From Fistularia commersonii (Eukaryota > Chordata > Actinopteri > Syngnathiformes > Fistulariidae), in the NCBI GenBank assembly GCA_037954325.1, contig JBBMNZ010000064.1:1-64000 (forward strand): a stretch of DNA of 64,000 bases, written 5' to 3'. The notes below the pieces were generated by a model. The model did no database searches. It saw only the letters and a list, made by a program, of their open reading frames with translations, and was not told the DNA's origin. Of the stretch, positions 1 through 10,770 are shown one piece after another. A program made the position numbers and the translations under genes. Numbering within the stretch: the stretch's first letter is position 1; each line of letters opens with the position of its first letter.

Positions 1-1939
1 CATACGGTCAAAAAGTGTTTATCTCACTGAGTTGAAGCTTTTTTGCAACAGAGTGTCAAAACTAAAGATTCCTTTCTAGCAGCTTGCTGGTGCTGAAATA
101 TGTTGAAAAGGGCTTGATTCTGCATAATATAAGTCAAAATCATTGTGATCCTGCAACATTTTGAAAAGATATAGCCATACGGTCAAAAAGTGTTTATCTC
201 ACTGAGTTGAAGCTTTTTTGCAACAGAGTGTCAATAACTAAAGATTCCTTTCTAGCAGCTTGCTGGTGCTGAAATATGTTGAAAAGGGCTTGATTCTGCA
301 TAATATAAGTCAAAATCATTGTGATCCTGCAACATTTTGAAAAGATATAGCCATACGGTCAAAAAGTGTTTATCTCACTGAGTTGAAGCTTTTTTGCATC
401 AGAGTGTCAATAACTAAAGATTCCTTTCTAGCAGCTTGCTGGTGCTGAAATATGTTGAAAAGGGCTTGATTCTGCATAATATAAGTCAAAATCATTGTGA
501 TCCTGCAACATTTTGAAAAGATATAGCCATACGGTCAAAAAGTGTTTATCTCACTGAGTTGAAGCTTTTTTGCAACAGAGTGTCAAGTAACTAAAGATTC
601 CTTTCTAGCAGCTTGCTGGTGCTGAAATATGTTGAAAAGGGCTTGATTCTGCATAATATAAGTCAAAATCATTGTGATCCTGCAACATTTTGAAAAGATA
701 TAGCCATACGGTCAAAAAGTGTTTATCTCACTGAGTTGAAGCTTTTTTGATAAAGAGTGTCAATAACTAAAGATTCCTTTCTAGCAGCTTGCTGGTGCTG
801 AAATATGTTGAAAAGGGCTTGATTCTGCATAATATAAGTCAAAATCATTGTGATCCTGCAACATTTTGAAAAAGATATAGCCATACGGTCAAAAAGTGTT
901 TATCTCACTGAGTTGAAGTTTTTTTGCAACAGAGTGTCCAATAACTAAAGATTCCTTTCTAGCAGCTTGCTGGTGCTGAAATATGTTGAAAAGGGCTTGA
1001 TTCTGCATAATATAAGTCAAAATCATTGTGATCCTGCAACATTTTGAAAATATATAGCCATACGGTCAAAAAGTGTTTATCTCACTGAGTTGAAGCTTTT
1101 TTGCAACAGAGTGTCAATAACTAAAGATTCCTTTCTAGCAGCTTGCTGGTGCTGAAATATGTTGAAAAGGGCTTGATTCTGCATAATATAAGTCAAAATC
1201 ATTGTGATCCTGCAACATTTGAAAAGATATAGCCATACGGTCAAAAAGTGTTTATCTCACTGAGTTGAAGCTTTTTTGCAACAGAGTGTCAATAACTAAA
1301 GATTTCTTTCCTAGCAGCTTGCTGGTGCTGAAATATGTTGAAAAGGGCTTGATTCTGCATAATATAAGTCAAAATCATTGTGATCCTGCAACATTTTGAA
1401 AAGATATAGCCATACGGTCAAAAAGTTTTTTATCTCACTGAGTTGAAGCTTTTTTGCAACAGTGTCAATAACTAAAGATTCCTTTCTAGCAGCTTGCTGG
1501 TGCTGAAATATGTTGAAAAGGGCTTGATTCTGCATAATAATAAGTCAAAATCATTGTGATCCTGCAACATTTTGAAAAGATATAGCCATACGGTCAAAAA
1601 GTGTTTATGTCACTGAGTTGAAGCGTTTTTGATAAAGAGTGTCAATAACTAAAGATTCCTTTCTAGCAGCTTGCTGGTGCTGAAATATGTTGAAAAGGGC
1701 TTGATTCTGCATAATATAAGTCAAAATCATTGTGATCCCTGCAACATTTTGAAAAGATATAGCCATACGGTCAAAAGTGTTTATCTCACTGAGTTGAAGC
1801 TTTTTTGCAACAGAGTGTCCAATAACTAAAGATTCCTTTCTAGCAGCTTGCTGGTGCTGAAATATGTTGAAAAGGGCTTGATTCTGCATAATATAAGTCA
1901 AAATCATTGTGATCCTGCAACATTTTGAAAAGATATAGC
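1..1939 (+). repeat. Left-end monomers rich in single-base indels
   Basis: Eleven consensus-type monomers have lengths, measured between CATACGG marks, of 175, 176, 176, 177, 177, 177, 175, 177, 176, 177 and 176. Two of the 176s hide offsetting indels. Changes include a lost T near 52, an added G near 585, an added A near 871, an extra C near 939 and 1,819, a lost T near 1,219, an extra T and C near 1,303-1,310, an added C near 1,738 and a lost A near 1,776. Most fall in or beside homopolymer runs. Substitutions are few. The pattern looks more like raw long-read error or a poorly polished contig end than evolution, since the next 4.7 kb has almost no indels. Confidence 0.85.
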
Positions 1940-2017
1940 CATACGGTCAAAAAGTGTTTATCTCACTGAGTTGAAGCTTTTTTGCAACAGAGTGTCAATA
2001 ACTAAAGATTCCTTTCT

Positions 2018-2028
2018 AGCAGCTTGCT
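2018..2028. repeat. Dyad 1 in the monomer (AGCA-GCT-TGCT)
   Basis: A perfect 4-bp inverted repeat with a 3-bp spacer, shown at its place in the representative monomer and present in nearly all copies. It sits in the best conserved stretch of the unit, followed by a second TGCT-like word (GGTGCT). The stem is very short, so a cruciform is not implied. Short dyads are reported as common in centromere satellites that lack CENP-B boxes, and that link is inference here. Confidence 0.6.
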
Positions 2029-2078
2029 GGTGCTGAAATATGTTGAAAAGGGCTTGATTCTGCATAATATAAGTCAAA

Positions 2079-2089
2079 ATCATTGTGAT
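2079..2089. repeat. Dyad 2 in the monomer (ATCA-TTG-TGAT)
   Basis: A perfect 4-bp inverted repeat with a 3-bp spacer in the consensus monomer. Two common variants break its left arm: AAATTATTGTGAT (for example near 11,400 and 22,490) and AAATCTATGTGAT (for example 12,459 and 23,371). The arm is therefore not strictly conserved, which argues against an essential structural role. Confidence 0.55.
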
Positions 2090-5000
2090 CCTGCAACATT
2101 TTGAAAAGATATAGCCATACGGTCAAAAAGTGTTTATCTCACTGAGTTGAAGCTTTTTTGATAAAGAGTGTCAATAACTAAAGATTCCTTTCTAGCAGCT
2201 TGCTGGTGCTGAAATATGTTGAAAAGGGCTTGATTCTGCATAATATAAGTCAAAATCATTGTGATCCTGCAACATTTTGAAAAGATATAGCCATACGGTC
2301 AAAAAGTGTTTATCTCACTGAGTTGAAGTTTTTTTGCAACAGAGTGTCAATAACTAAAGATTCCTTTCTAGCAGCTTGCTGGTGCTGAAATATGTTGAAA
2401 AGGGCTTGATTCTGCATAATATAAGTCAAAATCATTGTGATCCTGCAACATTTTGAAAAGATATAGCCATACGGTCAAAAAGTGTTTATGTCACTGAGTT
2501 GAAGCGTTTTTGATAAAGAGTGTCAATAACTAAAGATTCCTATCTAGCAGCTTGCTGGTGCTGAAATATGTTGAAAAGGGCTTGATTCTGCATAATATAA
2601 GTCAAAATCATTGTGATCCTGCAACATTTTGAAAAGATATAGCCATACGGTCAAAAAGTGTTTATCTCACTGAGTTGAAGCTTTTTTGCAACAGAGTGTC
2701 AATAACTAAAGATTCCTTTCTAGCAGCTTGCTGGTGCTGAAATATGTTGAAAAGGGCTTGATTCTGCATAATATAAGTCAAAATCATTGTGATCCTGCAA
2801 CATTTTGAAAAGATATAGCCATACGGTCAAAAAGTGTTTATCTCACTGAGTTGAAGCTTTTTTGCAACAGAGTGTCAATAACTAAAGATTCCTTTCTAGC
2901 AGCTTGCTGGTGCTGAAATATGTTGAAAAGGGCTTGATTCTGCATAATATAAGTCAAAATCATTGTGATCCTGCAACATTTTGAAAAGATATAGCCATAC
3001 GGTCAAAAAGTGTTTATCTCACTGAGTTGAAGCTTTTTTGCAACAGAGTGTCAATAACTAAAGATTCCTTTCTAGCAGCTTGCTGGTGCTGAAATATGTT
3101 GAAAAGGGCTTGATTCTGCATAATATAAGTAAAAATCATTGTGATGCTGCAACATTTTGAAAAGATATAGCCATACGGTCAAAAAGTGTTTATCTCACTG
3201 AGTTGAAGCTTTTTTGCAACAGTGTCAATAACTAAAGATTCCTTTCTAGCAGCTTGCTGGTGCTGAAATATGTTGAAAAGGGCTTGATTCTGCATAATAT
3301 AAGTCAAAATCATTGTGATCCTGCAACATTTTGAAAAGATATAGCCATACGGTCAAAAAGTGTTTATCTCACTGAGTTGAAGCTTTTTTGCAACAGAGTG
3401 TCAATAACTAAAGATTCCTTTCTAGCAGCTTGCTGGTGCTGAAATATGTTGAAAAGGGCTTGATTCTGCATAATATAAGTCAAAATCATTGTGATCCTGC
3501 AACATTTTGAAAAGATATAGCCATACGGTCAAAAAGTGTTAATCTCACTGAGTTGAAGCTTTTTTGCAACAGAGTGTCAATAACTAAAGATTCCTTTCTA
3601 GCAGCTTGCTGGTGCTGAAATATGTTGAAAAGGGCTTGATTCTGCATAATATAAGTCAAAATCATTGTGATCCTGCAACATTTTTAAAAGATATAGCCAT
3701 ACGGTCAAAAAGTGTTTATCTCACTGAGTTGAAGCTTTTTTGCAACAGAGTGTCAATAACTAAAGATTCCTTTCTAGCAGCTTGCTGGTGCTGAAATATG
3801 TTGAAAAGGGCTTGATTCTGCATAATATAAGTCAAAATCATTGTGATCCTGCAACATTTTGAAAAGATATAGCCATACGGTCAAAAAGTGTTTATGTCAC
3901 TGAGTTGAAGCGTTTTTGATAAAGAGTGTCAATAACTAAAGATTCCTTTCTAGCAGCTTGCTGGTGCTGAAATATGTTGAAAAGGGCTTGATTCTGCATA
4001 ATATAAGTCAAAATCATTGTGATCCTGCAACATTTTGAAAAGATATAGCCATACGGTCAAAAAGTGTTTATCTCACTGAGTTGAAGCTTTTTTGCAACAG
4101 AGTGTCAATAACTAAAGATTCCTTTCTAGCAGCTTGCTGGTGCTGAAATATGTTGAAAAGGGCTTGATTCTGCATAATATAAGTCAAAATCATTGTGATC
4201 CTGCAACATTTTGAAAAGATATAGCCATACGGTCAAAAAGTGTTTATCTCACTGAGTTGAAGCTTTTTTGCAACAGAGTGTCAATAACTAAAGATTCCTT
4301 TCTAGCAGCTTGCTGGTGCTGAAATATGTTGAAAAGGGCTTGATTCTGCATAATATAAGTCAAAATCATTGTGATCCTGCAACATTTTGAAAAGATATAG
4401 CCATACGGTCAAAAAGTGTTTATCTCACTGAGTTGAAGCTTTTTTGCAACAGAGTGTCAATAACTAAAGATTCCTTTCTAGCAGCTTGCTGGTGCTGAAA
4501 TATGTTGAAAAGGGCTTGATTCTGCATAATATAAGTCAAAATCATTGTGATCCTGCAACATTTTGAAAAGATATAGCCATACGGTCAAAAAGTGTTTATC
4601 TCACTGAGTTGAAGCTTTTTTGATAAAGAGTGTCAATAACTAAAGATTCCTTTCTAGCAGCTTGCTGGTGCTGAAATATGTTGAAAAGGGCTTGATTCTG
4701 CATAATATAAGTCAAAATCATTGTGATCCTGCAACATTTTGAAAAGATATAGCCATACGGTCAAAAAGTGTTTATCTCACTGAGTTGAAGCTTTTTTGCA
4801 ACAGAGTGTCAATAACTAAAGATTCCTTTCTAGCAGCTTGCTGGTGCTGAAATATGTTGAAAAGGGCTTGATTCTGCATAATATAAGTCAAAATCATTGT
4901 GATCCTGCAACATTTTGAAAAGATATAGCCATACGGTCAAAAAGTGTTTATCTCACTGAGTTGAAGCTTTTTTGCAACAGAGTGTCAATAACTAAAGATT

Positions 5001-6640
5001 CCTTTCTAGCAGCTTGCTGGTGCTGAAATATGTTGAAAAGGGCTTGATTCTGCATAATATAAGTCAAAATCATTGTGATGCTGCAACATTTTGAAAAGAT
5101 ATAGCCATACGGTCAAAAAGTGCTTATCTCACTGAGTTGAAGCTTTTTTGATAAAGAGTGTCAATAACTAAAGATTCCTTTCTAGCAGCTTGCTGGTGCT
5201 GAAATATGTTGAAAAGGGCTTGATTCTGCATAATATAAGTCAAAATCATTGTGATGCTGCAACATTTTGAAAAGATATAGCCATACGGTCAAAAAGTGTT
5301 TATCTCACTGAGTTGAAGCTTTTTTGCAACAGAGTGTCAATAACTAAAGATTCCTTTCTAGCAGCTTGCTGGTGCTGAAATATGTTGAAAAGGGCTTGAT
5401 TCTGCATAATATAAGTCAAAATCATTGTGATCCTGCAACATTTTGAAAAGATATAGCCATACGGTCAAAAAGTGTTTATCTCACTGAGTTGAAGCTTTTT
5501 TGCAACAGAGTGTCAATAACTAAAGATTCCTTTCTAGCAGCTTGCTGGTGCTGAAATATGTTGAAAAGGGCTTGATTCTGCATAATATAAGTCAAAATCA
5601 TTGTGATCCTGCAACATTTTGAAAAGATATAGCCATACGGTCAAAAAGTGTTTATCTCACTGAGTTGAAGCTTTTTTGCAACAGTGTCAATAACTAAAGA
5701 TTCCTTTCTAGCAGCTTGCTGGTGCTGAAATATGTTGAAAAGGGCTTGATTCTGCATAATATAAGTCAAAATCATTGTGATCCTGCAACATTTTGAAAAG
5801 ATATAGCCATACGGTCAAAAAGTGTTTATCTCACTGAGTTGAAGCTTTTTTGCAACAGAGTGTCAATAACTAAAGATTCCTTTCTAGCAGCTTGCTGGTG
5901 CTGAAATATGTTGAAAAGGGCTTGATTCTGCATAATATAAGTCAAAATCATTGTGATCCTGCAACATTTTGAAAAGATATAGCCATACGGTCAAAAAGTG
6001 TTTATCTCACTGAGTTGAAGCTTTTTTGCAACAGAGTGTCAATAACTAAAGATTCCTTTCTAGCAGCTTGCTGGTGCTGAAATATGTTGAAAAGGGCTTG
6101 ATTCTGCATAGTATAAGTCAAAATCATTGTGATCCTGCAACATTTTGAAAAGATATAGCCATACGGTCAAAAAGTGTTTATCTCACTGAGTTGAAGCTTT
6201 TTTGCAACAGAGTGTCAATAACTAAAGATTCCTTTCTAGCAGCTTGCTGGTGCTGAAATATGTTGAAAAGGGCTTGATTCTGCATAATATAAGTCAAAAT
6301 CATTGTGATGCTGCAACATTTTGAAAAGATATAGCCATACGGTCAAAAAGTGCTTATCTCACTGAGTTGAAGCTTTTTTGATAAAGAGTGTCAATAACTA
6401 AAGATTCCTTTCTAGCAGCTTGCTGGTGCTGAAATATGTTGAAAAGGGCTTGATTTTGCATAATATAAGTCAAAATCATTGTGATGCTGCAACATTTTGA
6501 AAAGATATAGCCATACGGTCAAAAAGTGTTTATCTCACTGAGTTGAAGCTTTTTTGCAACAGAGTGTCAATAACTAAAGATTCCTTTCTAGCAGCTTGCT
6601 GGTGCTGAAATATGTTGAAAAGGGCTTGATTCTGCATAAT

Positions 6641-6990
6641 ATAAGTCAAATTCATTGTGATCTTGCAACATTTTGAAAAGATATAGCCATACGGTCAAAA
6701 AGTGTTTATCTCACTGAGTTTAAACTTTTTTGCAACAGAGTCTCAATAACTAAAGATTCCTTTCTAGCAGCTTGCTGGTGCTGAAATATGTTGAAAAGGG
6801 CTTGATTTTGCATAATATAAGTCAAAATCATTGTGATCCTGCAACATTTTGAAAAGATATAGCCATATGGTCAAAATGTGTTTTTCTCACTGAGTTGAAG
6901 CTTTTTTGCAACAGAGTGTCAATAACTAAAGATTCCTTTCTAGCAGCTTGCTGGTGCTGAAATATATTGAAAAGGGCTTGATTCTGCATA
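6641..6990 (+). repeat. First cluster of variant monomers
   Basis: Two diverged monomers in the otherwise uniform zone carry a linked set of changes: CAAATTCATTG at 6,648, GATCTTGCAAC near 6,659, GAGTTTAAAC near 6,717, GAGTCTCAATAAC near 6,738, CATATGG at 6,867, AAATGTGTTTTTC after it and AATATATTG at 6,961. The set returns with 7,388-bp offset near 14,029-14,290 and again 2,112 bp (12 monomers) later near 16,141-16,470. It is a good marker for tracing copied blocks. Only the 16.1-kb copy shares the last change. Confidence 0.85.
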
Positions 6991-7860
6991 ATATAAGTCA
7001 AAATCATTGTGATCCTGCAACATTTTGAAAAGATATAGCCATACGGTCAAAAAGTGTTTATCTCACTGAGTTGAAGCTTTTTTGCAACAGAGTGTCAATA
7101 ACTAAAGATTCCTTTCTAGCAGCTTGCTGGTGCTGAAATATGTTGAAAAGGGCTTGATTCTGCATAATATAAGTCAAAATCATTGTGATCCTGCAACATT
7201 TTGAAAAGATATAGCCATACGGTCAAAAAGTGTTTATCTCACTGAGTTGAAGCTTTTTTGATAAAGAGTGTCAATAACTAAAGATTCCTTTCTAGCAGCT
7301 TGCTGGTGCTGAAATATGTTGAAAAGGGCTTGATTCTGCATAATATAAGTCAAAATCATTGTGATCCTGCAACATTTTGAAAAGATATAGCCATACGGTC
7401 AAAAAGTGTTTATCTCACTGAGTTGAAGCTTTTTTGCAACAGAGTGTCAATAACTAAAGATTCCTTTCTAGCAGCTTGCTGGTGCTGAAATATGTTGAAA
7501 AGGGCTTGATTCTGCATAATATAAGTCAAAATCATTGTGATCCTGCAACATTTTGAAAACATATAGCCATACGGTCAAAAAGTGTTTATCTCACTGAGTT
7601 GAAGCTTTTTTGATAAAGAGTGTCAATAACTAAAGATTCCTTTCTAGCAGCTTGCTGGTGCTGAAATATGTTGAAAAGGGCTTGATTCTGCATAATATAA
7701 GTCAAAATCATTGTGATCCTGCAACATTTTGAAAAGATATAGCCATACGGTCAAAAAGTGTTTATCTCACTGAGTTGAAGCTTTTGCAACAGAGTGTCAA
7801 TAACTAAAGATTCCTTTCTAGCAGCTTGCTGGTGCTGAAATATGTTGAAAAGGGCTTGAT
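6991..7860 (+). repeat. Return to near-consensus monomers
   Basis: Five consensus-like units, alternating GCAACAG and GATAAAG types, sit between two variant clusters. One carries a 2-bp shortening of the T tract (GAAGCTTTTGC, near 7,780) and another has ACATATAGCC near 7,559. Nothing else is visible. Confidence 0.85.
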
Positions 7861-9690
7861 TCTGCATAATATAAGTCAAATTCATTGTGATCCTGCAACA
7901 TTTTGAAAAGATATAACCATATGGTCAAAAAGTGTTTATCTCACTGAGTTGAAGCGTTTTTGATAAAGAGTGTCAATAACTAAAGATTCCATTCTAGCAG
8001 CTTGCTGGTGCTGAAATATGTTGAAAAGGGCTTGATTCTTCATAATATAAGTCCAAATCATTGTGATCCTGCAACATTTTAAAAAGATATAGCCATACGG
8101 TCAAAAAGTGTTTATCTCACTGAGTTGAAGCTTTTTTGATAAAGAGTGTCAATAACTAAAGATTCCTTTCTAGCAGCTTGCTGGTGCTGAAATATGTTGA
8201 AAAGGGCTTGATTCTGCATAATGTAAGTCAAAATCATTGTGATCCTGCAACATTTTGAAAAGATATAGCCATATGGTCAAAAAGTGTTTATCTCACTGAG
8301 TTGAAGCGTTTTTGATAAAGAGTGTCAATAACTAAAGATTCCTTTCTCGCAGCTTGCTGGTGCTGAAATATGTTGAAAAGGGCTTGATTCTGCATAATAT
8401 AAGTCAAATTCATTGTGATCCTGCAACATTTTGAAAAGATATAGCCATACGGTCAAAAAGTGTTTATCTCACTGAGTTGAAACTTTTTTGCAACAGAGTG
8501 TCAATAACTAAAGATTCCTTTCTAGCAGCTTGCTGGTGCTGAAATATGTTGAAAAGGGCTTGATTCTGCATAATATAAGTCAAATTCATTGTGATCCTGC
8601 AACATTTTGAAATGATATAGCCATACGGTCAAAAAGTGTTTATCTCACTGAGTTGAAGCGTTTTTGCAACAGAGTGTCAATAACTAAAGATTCCTTTCTA
8701 GCAGCTTGCTGGTGCTGAAATATGTTGAAAAGGGCTTGATTCTGCATAATATAAGTCAAAATCATTGTGATCCTGCAACATTTTGAAAAGATATAGCCAT
8801 ATGGTCAAAACGTGTTTTTCTCACTGAGTTGAAGGTTTTTTGCAACAGAGTGTCAGTAACTAAAGATTCCTTTCTAGCAGCTTGCTGGTGCTGAAATATA
8901 TTGAAAAGGGCTTGATTCTGCATAATATAAGTCAAAATCATTGTGATCCTGCAACATTTTAAAAAGATATAGCCATATGGTCAAAAAGTGTTTATCTCAC
9001 TGAGTTGAAGCTTTTTAGCAACAGAATGTCAATAACTAAAGATTCCTTTCTAGCAACTTGCTGGTGCTGAAATATGTTGAAAAGGGCTTGATTCTGCATA
9101 ATATAAGTCAAATTCATTGTGATCCTGCAACATTTTGAAAAGATATAGCCATATGGTCAAAAAGTGTTTATCTCACTGAGTTGAAGCTTTTTTGTAACAG
9201 AGTGTCAATGACTAAAGATTCCTTTCTAGCAGCTTGCTGGTGCTGAAATATGTTGAAAAGGGCTTGATTCTGCATAATATAAGTCAAATTCATTGTGATC
9301 CTGCAACATTTTGAAAAGATATAGCCATACGGTCAAAAAGTGTTTATCTCACTGAGTTGAAGCGTTTTTGATAAAGAGTGTCAATAACAAAAGATTCCAT
9401 TCTAGCAGCTTGCTGGTGCTGAAATATGTTGAAAAGGGCTTGATTCTGCATAATATAAGTCAAAATCATTGTGATCCTGCAACATTTTGAAAAGATATAG
9501 CCATACGGTCAAAAAGTGTTTATGTCACTGAGTTGAAGCGTTTTTGATAAAGAGTGTCAATAACTAAAGATTCCATTCTAGCAGCTTGCTGGTGCTGAAA
9601 TATGTTGAAAAGGGCTTTATACTGCATAATATAAGTCAAAATCATTGTGTTCCTGCAACATTTTGAAAAGATATAGCAATATGGTCAAAA
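7861..9690 (+). repeat. Ten-monomer variant module, first copy
   Basis: A distinctive ordered series of monomers: ATAACCATATGG with TTCCATTC and TTCTTCATAAT (about 7,911-8,045), CATAATGTAAG (about 8,220), TTTCTCGCAGC (8,343), TGAAATGATATAG (about 8,610), GAAGGTTTTTTGC with GTCAGTAAC (about 8,832-8,858), TCTAGCAACTTG (about 9,050), ACAAAAGATTCC (about 9,388) and GGGCTTTATACTGC (9,612). The same order recurs twice at 18,345-21,866, offset by 59 monomers (10,384 bp, 10,382 in its first part). This is probably the older copy or a sister copy of that module. Confidence 0.88.
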
Positions 9691-10770
9691 ACTGTTTTTC
9701 TCACTGAGTTGAAGCTTTTTTGCAACAGAATGTCAATAACTAAAGATTCCTTTCTAGCAGCTTGCTGGTGCTGAAATATGTTGAAAAGGGCTTGATTCTG
9801 CATAATATAAGTCAAAATCATTGTGATCCTGCAACATTTTAAAAAGATATAGCCATACGGTCAAAAAGTGTTTATCTCACTGAGTTGAAGCGTTTTTGAT
9901 AAAGAGTGTCAATAACTAAAGATTCCTTTCTAGCAGCTTGCTGGTGCTGAAATATGTTGAAAAGGGCTTGATTCTGCATAATATAAGTCAAAATCATTGT
10001 GATCCTGCAACATTTTGAAAATATATAGCCATATGGTCAAAATGTGTTTTTCACACTGAGTTGAAGCTTTTTAGCAACAGAGTGTCAATAACTAAAGATT
10101 CCTTTCTAGCAGCTTGCTGGTGCTGAAATATGTTGAAAAGGGCTTGATTCTGCATAATATAAGTCAAATTCATTGTGATCATGCAACATTTTGAAAAGAT
10201 ATAGCCATACGGTCAAAAAGTGTTTATCTCACTGAGTTGAAGCTTTTTTGCAAAAGAGTGTCAATAACTAAAGATTCCTTTCTAGCAGCTTCCTGGTGCT
10301 GGAATATGTTGAAAAGGGCTTGATTCTGCAAAATATAAGTCAAAATCATTGTGATCCTGCAACATTTTAAAAATATATAGCCATATGGTCAAAAAGTGTT
10401 TATCTCACTGAGTTGAAGCTTTTTAGCAACAGAATGTCATTAACTAAAGATTCCTTTCTAGCAGCTTGCTGGTGCTGAAATATGTTGAAAAGGGCTTGAT
10501 TCTGCATAATATAAGTCAAATTCATTGTGATCCTGCAACATTTTGAAAAGATATAGCCATACGGTCAAAAAGTGTTTATCTCACTGAGTTGAAGCGTTTT
10601 TGATAAAGAGTGTCAATAACTAAAGATTCTTTTCTAGCAGCTTGCTGGTGCTGAAATATGTTGAAAAAGTCTTAATTCTGCATAATATAAGTCAAATTCA
10701 TTGTGATCCTGCAACATTTTGAAAAGATATAGCCATACGGTCAAAAAGTGTTTATCTCACTGAGTTGAAA
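9691..10770 (+). repeat. Mixed variant monomers
   Basis: About six monomers of several types: GAAGCTTTTTAGCAACAGAATG, GAAGCGTTTTTGATAAAG and GAAGCTTTTTTGCAAAAG. They carry private changes such as CTTCCTGGTGCTGG near 10,289 and AAAAAGTCTTAATTC near 10,664. I found no other long copy of exactly this order in the window. Confidence 0.75.

Larger units (their letters stand above)
1940..2115 (+). repeat. Representative consensus monomer
   Basis: This unit, phased to start at CATACGG, matches the commonest monomer between 1,940 and 6,640. By offset it holds: its only CpG at 5-6; an A5 tract at 10-14; a HindIII site (AAGCTT) at 35-40 (1,974-1,979) running into a T6 tract at 39-44; a short dyad AGCA-GCT-TGCT at 79-89; A4 tracts at 107-110 and 137-140; a second dyad ATCA-TTG-TGAT at 140-150; and a T4/A4 pair at 160-168. 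Every forward frame carries stops. Because 176 is not a multiple of three, frame is lost at each unit, so it does not code. A 17-bp CENP-B box needs two CpGs in a fixed pattern, and this unit has one CpG, so there is no CENP-B box. Confidence 0.95.
1940..6640 (+). repeat. Homogeneous consensus domain
   Basis: About 27 monomers are close to identical and almost all exactly 176 bp. Two types are interspersed, differing mainly in the window after the HindIII site: one reads GCAACAGAGTG and the other GATAAAGAGTG. The GATAAAG type often also carries GAAGCG in place of GAAGCT, as near 2,503 and 3,909. A 2-bp deletion giving GCAACAGTG occurs near 3,220 and again near 5,681. High uniformity implies recent local amplification or strong homogenisation by unequal exchange or gene conversion. 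Confidence 0.9.

Noticed and set aside
1311..1535. Minus-strand 74-codon open frame
   Set aside because: It is a reading of the satellite monomer in the indel-rich left end and shares its peptide with the frame at 1,605-1,907. No other monomer supports it as a conserved frame.
1605..1907. Minus-strand 100-codon open frame with an internal peptide repeat
   Set aside because: The repeat is the DNA monomer translated twice through a 177-bp unit. There is no recognisable domain, and the frame depends on probable sequencing indels.
1974..1984. Promoter or TATA-like signals in the AT-rich monomer
   Set aside because: AT-rich words such as ATAATATAAG occur in nearly every unit by base composition, and there is no associated gene or conserved start.
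2018..2028. Transcription terminator or stem-loop RNA at the AGCA/TGCT dyad
   Set aside because: A 4-bp stem with a 3-base loop is too weak, and no gene lies nearby.
3606..3794. Plus-strand 62-codon frames here and at 40,384, 42,672, 58,516, 61,684 and 63,445
   Set aside because: All are the same piece of monomer opened by loss of one TGA. With hundreds of monomers, a few such losses are expected by chance.
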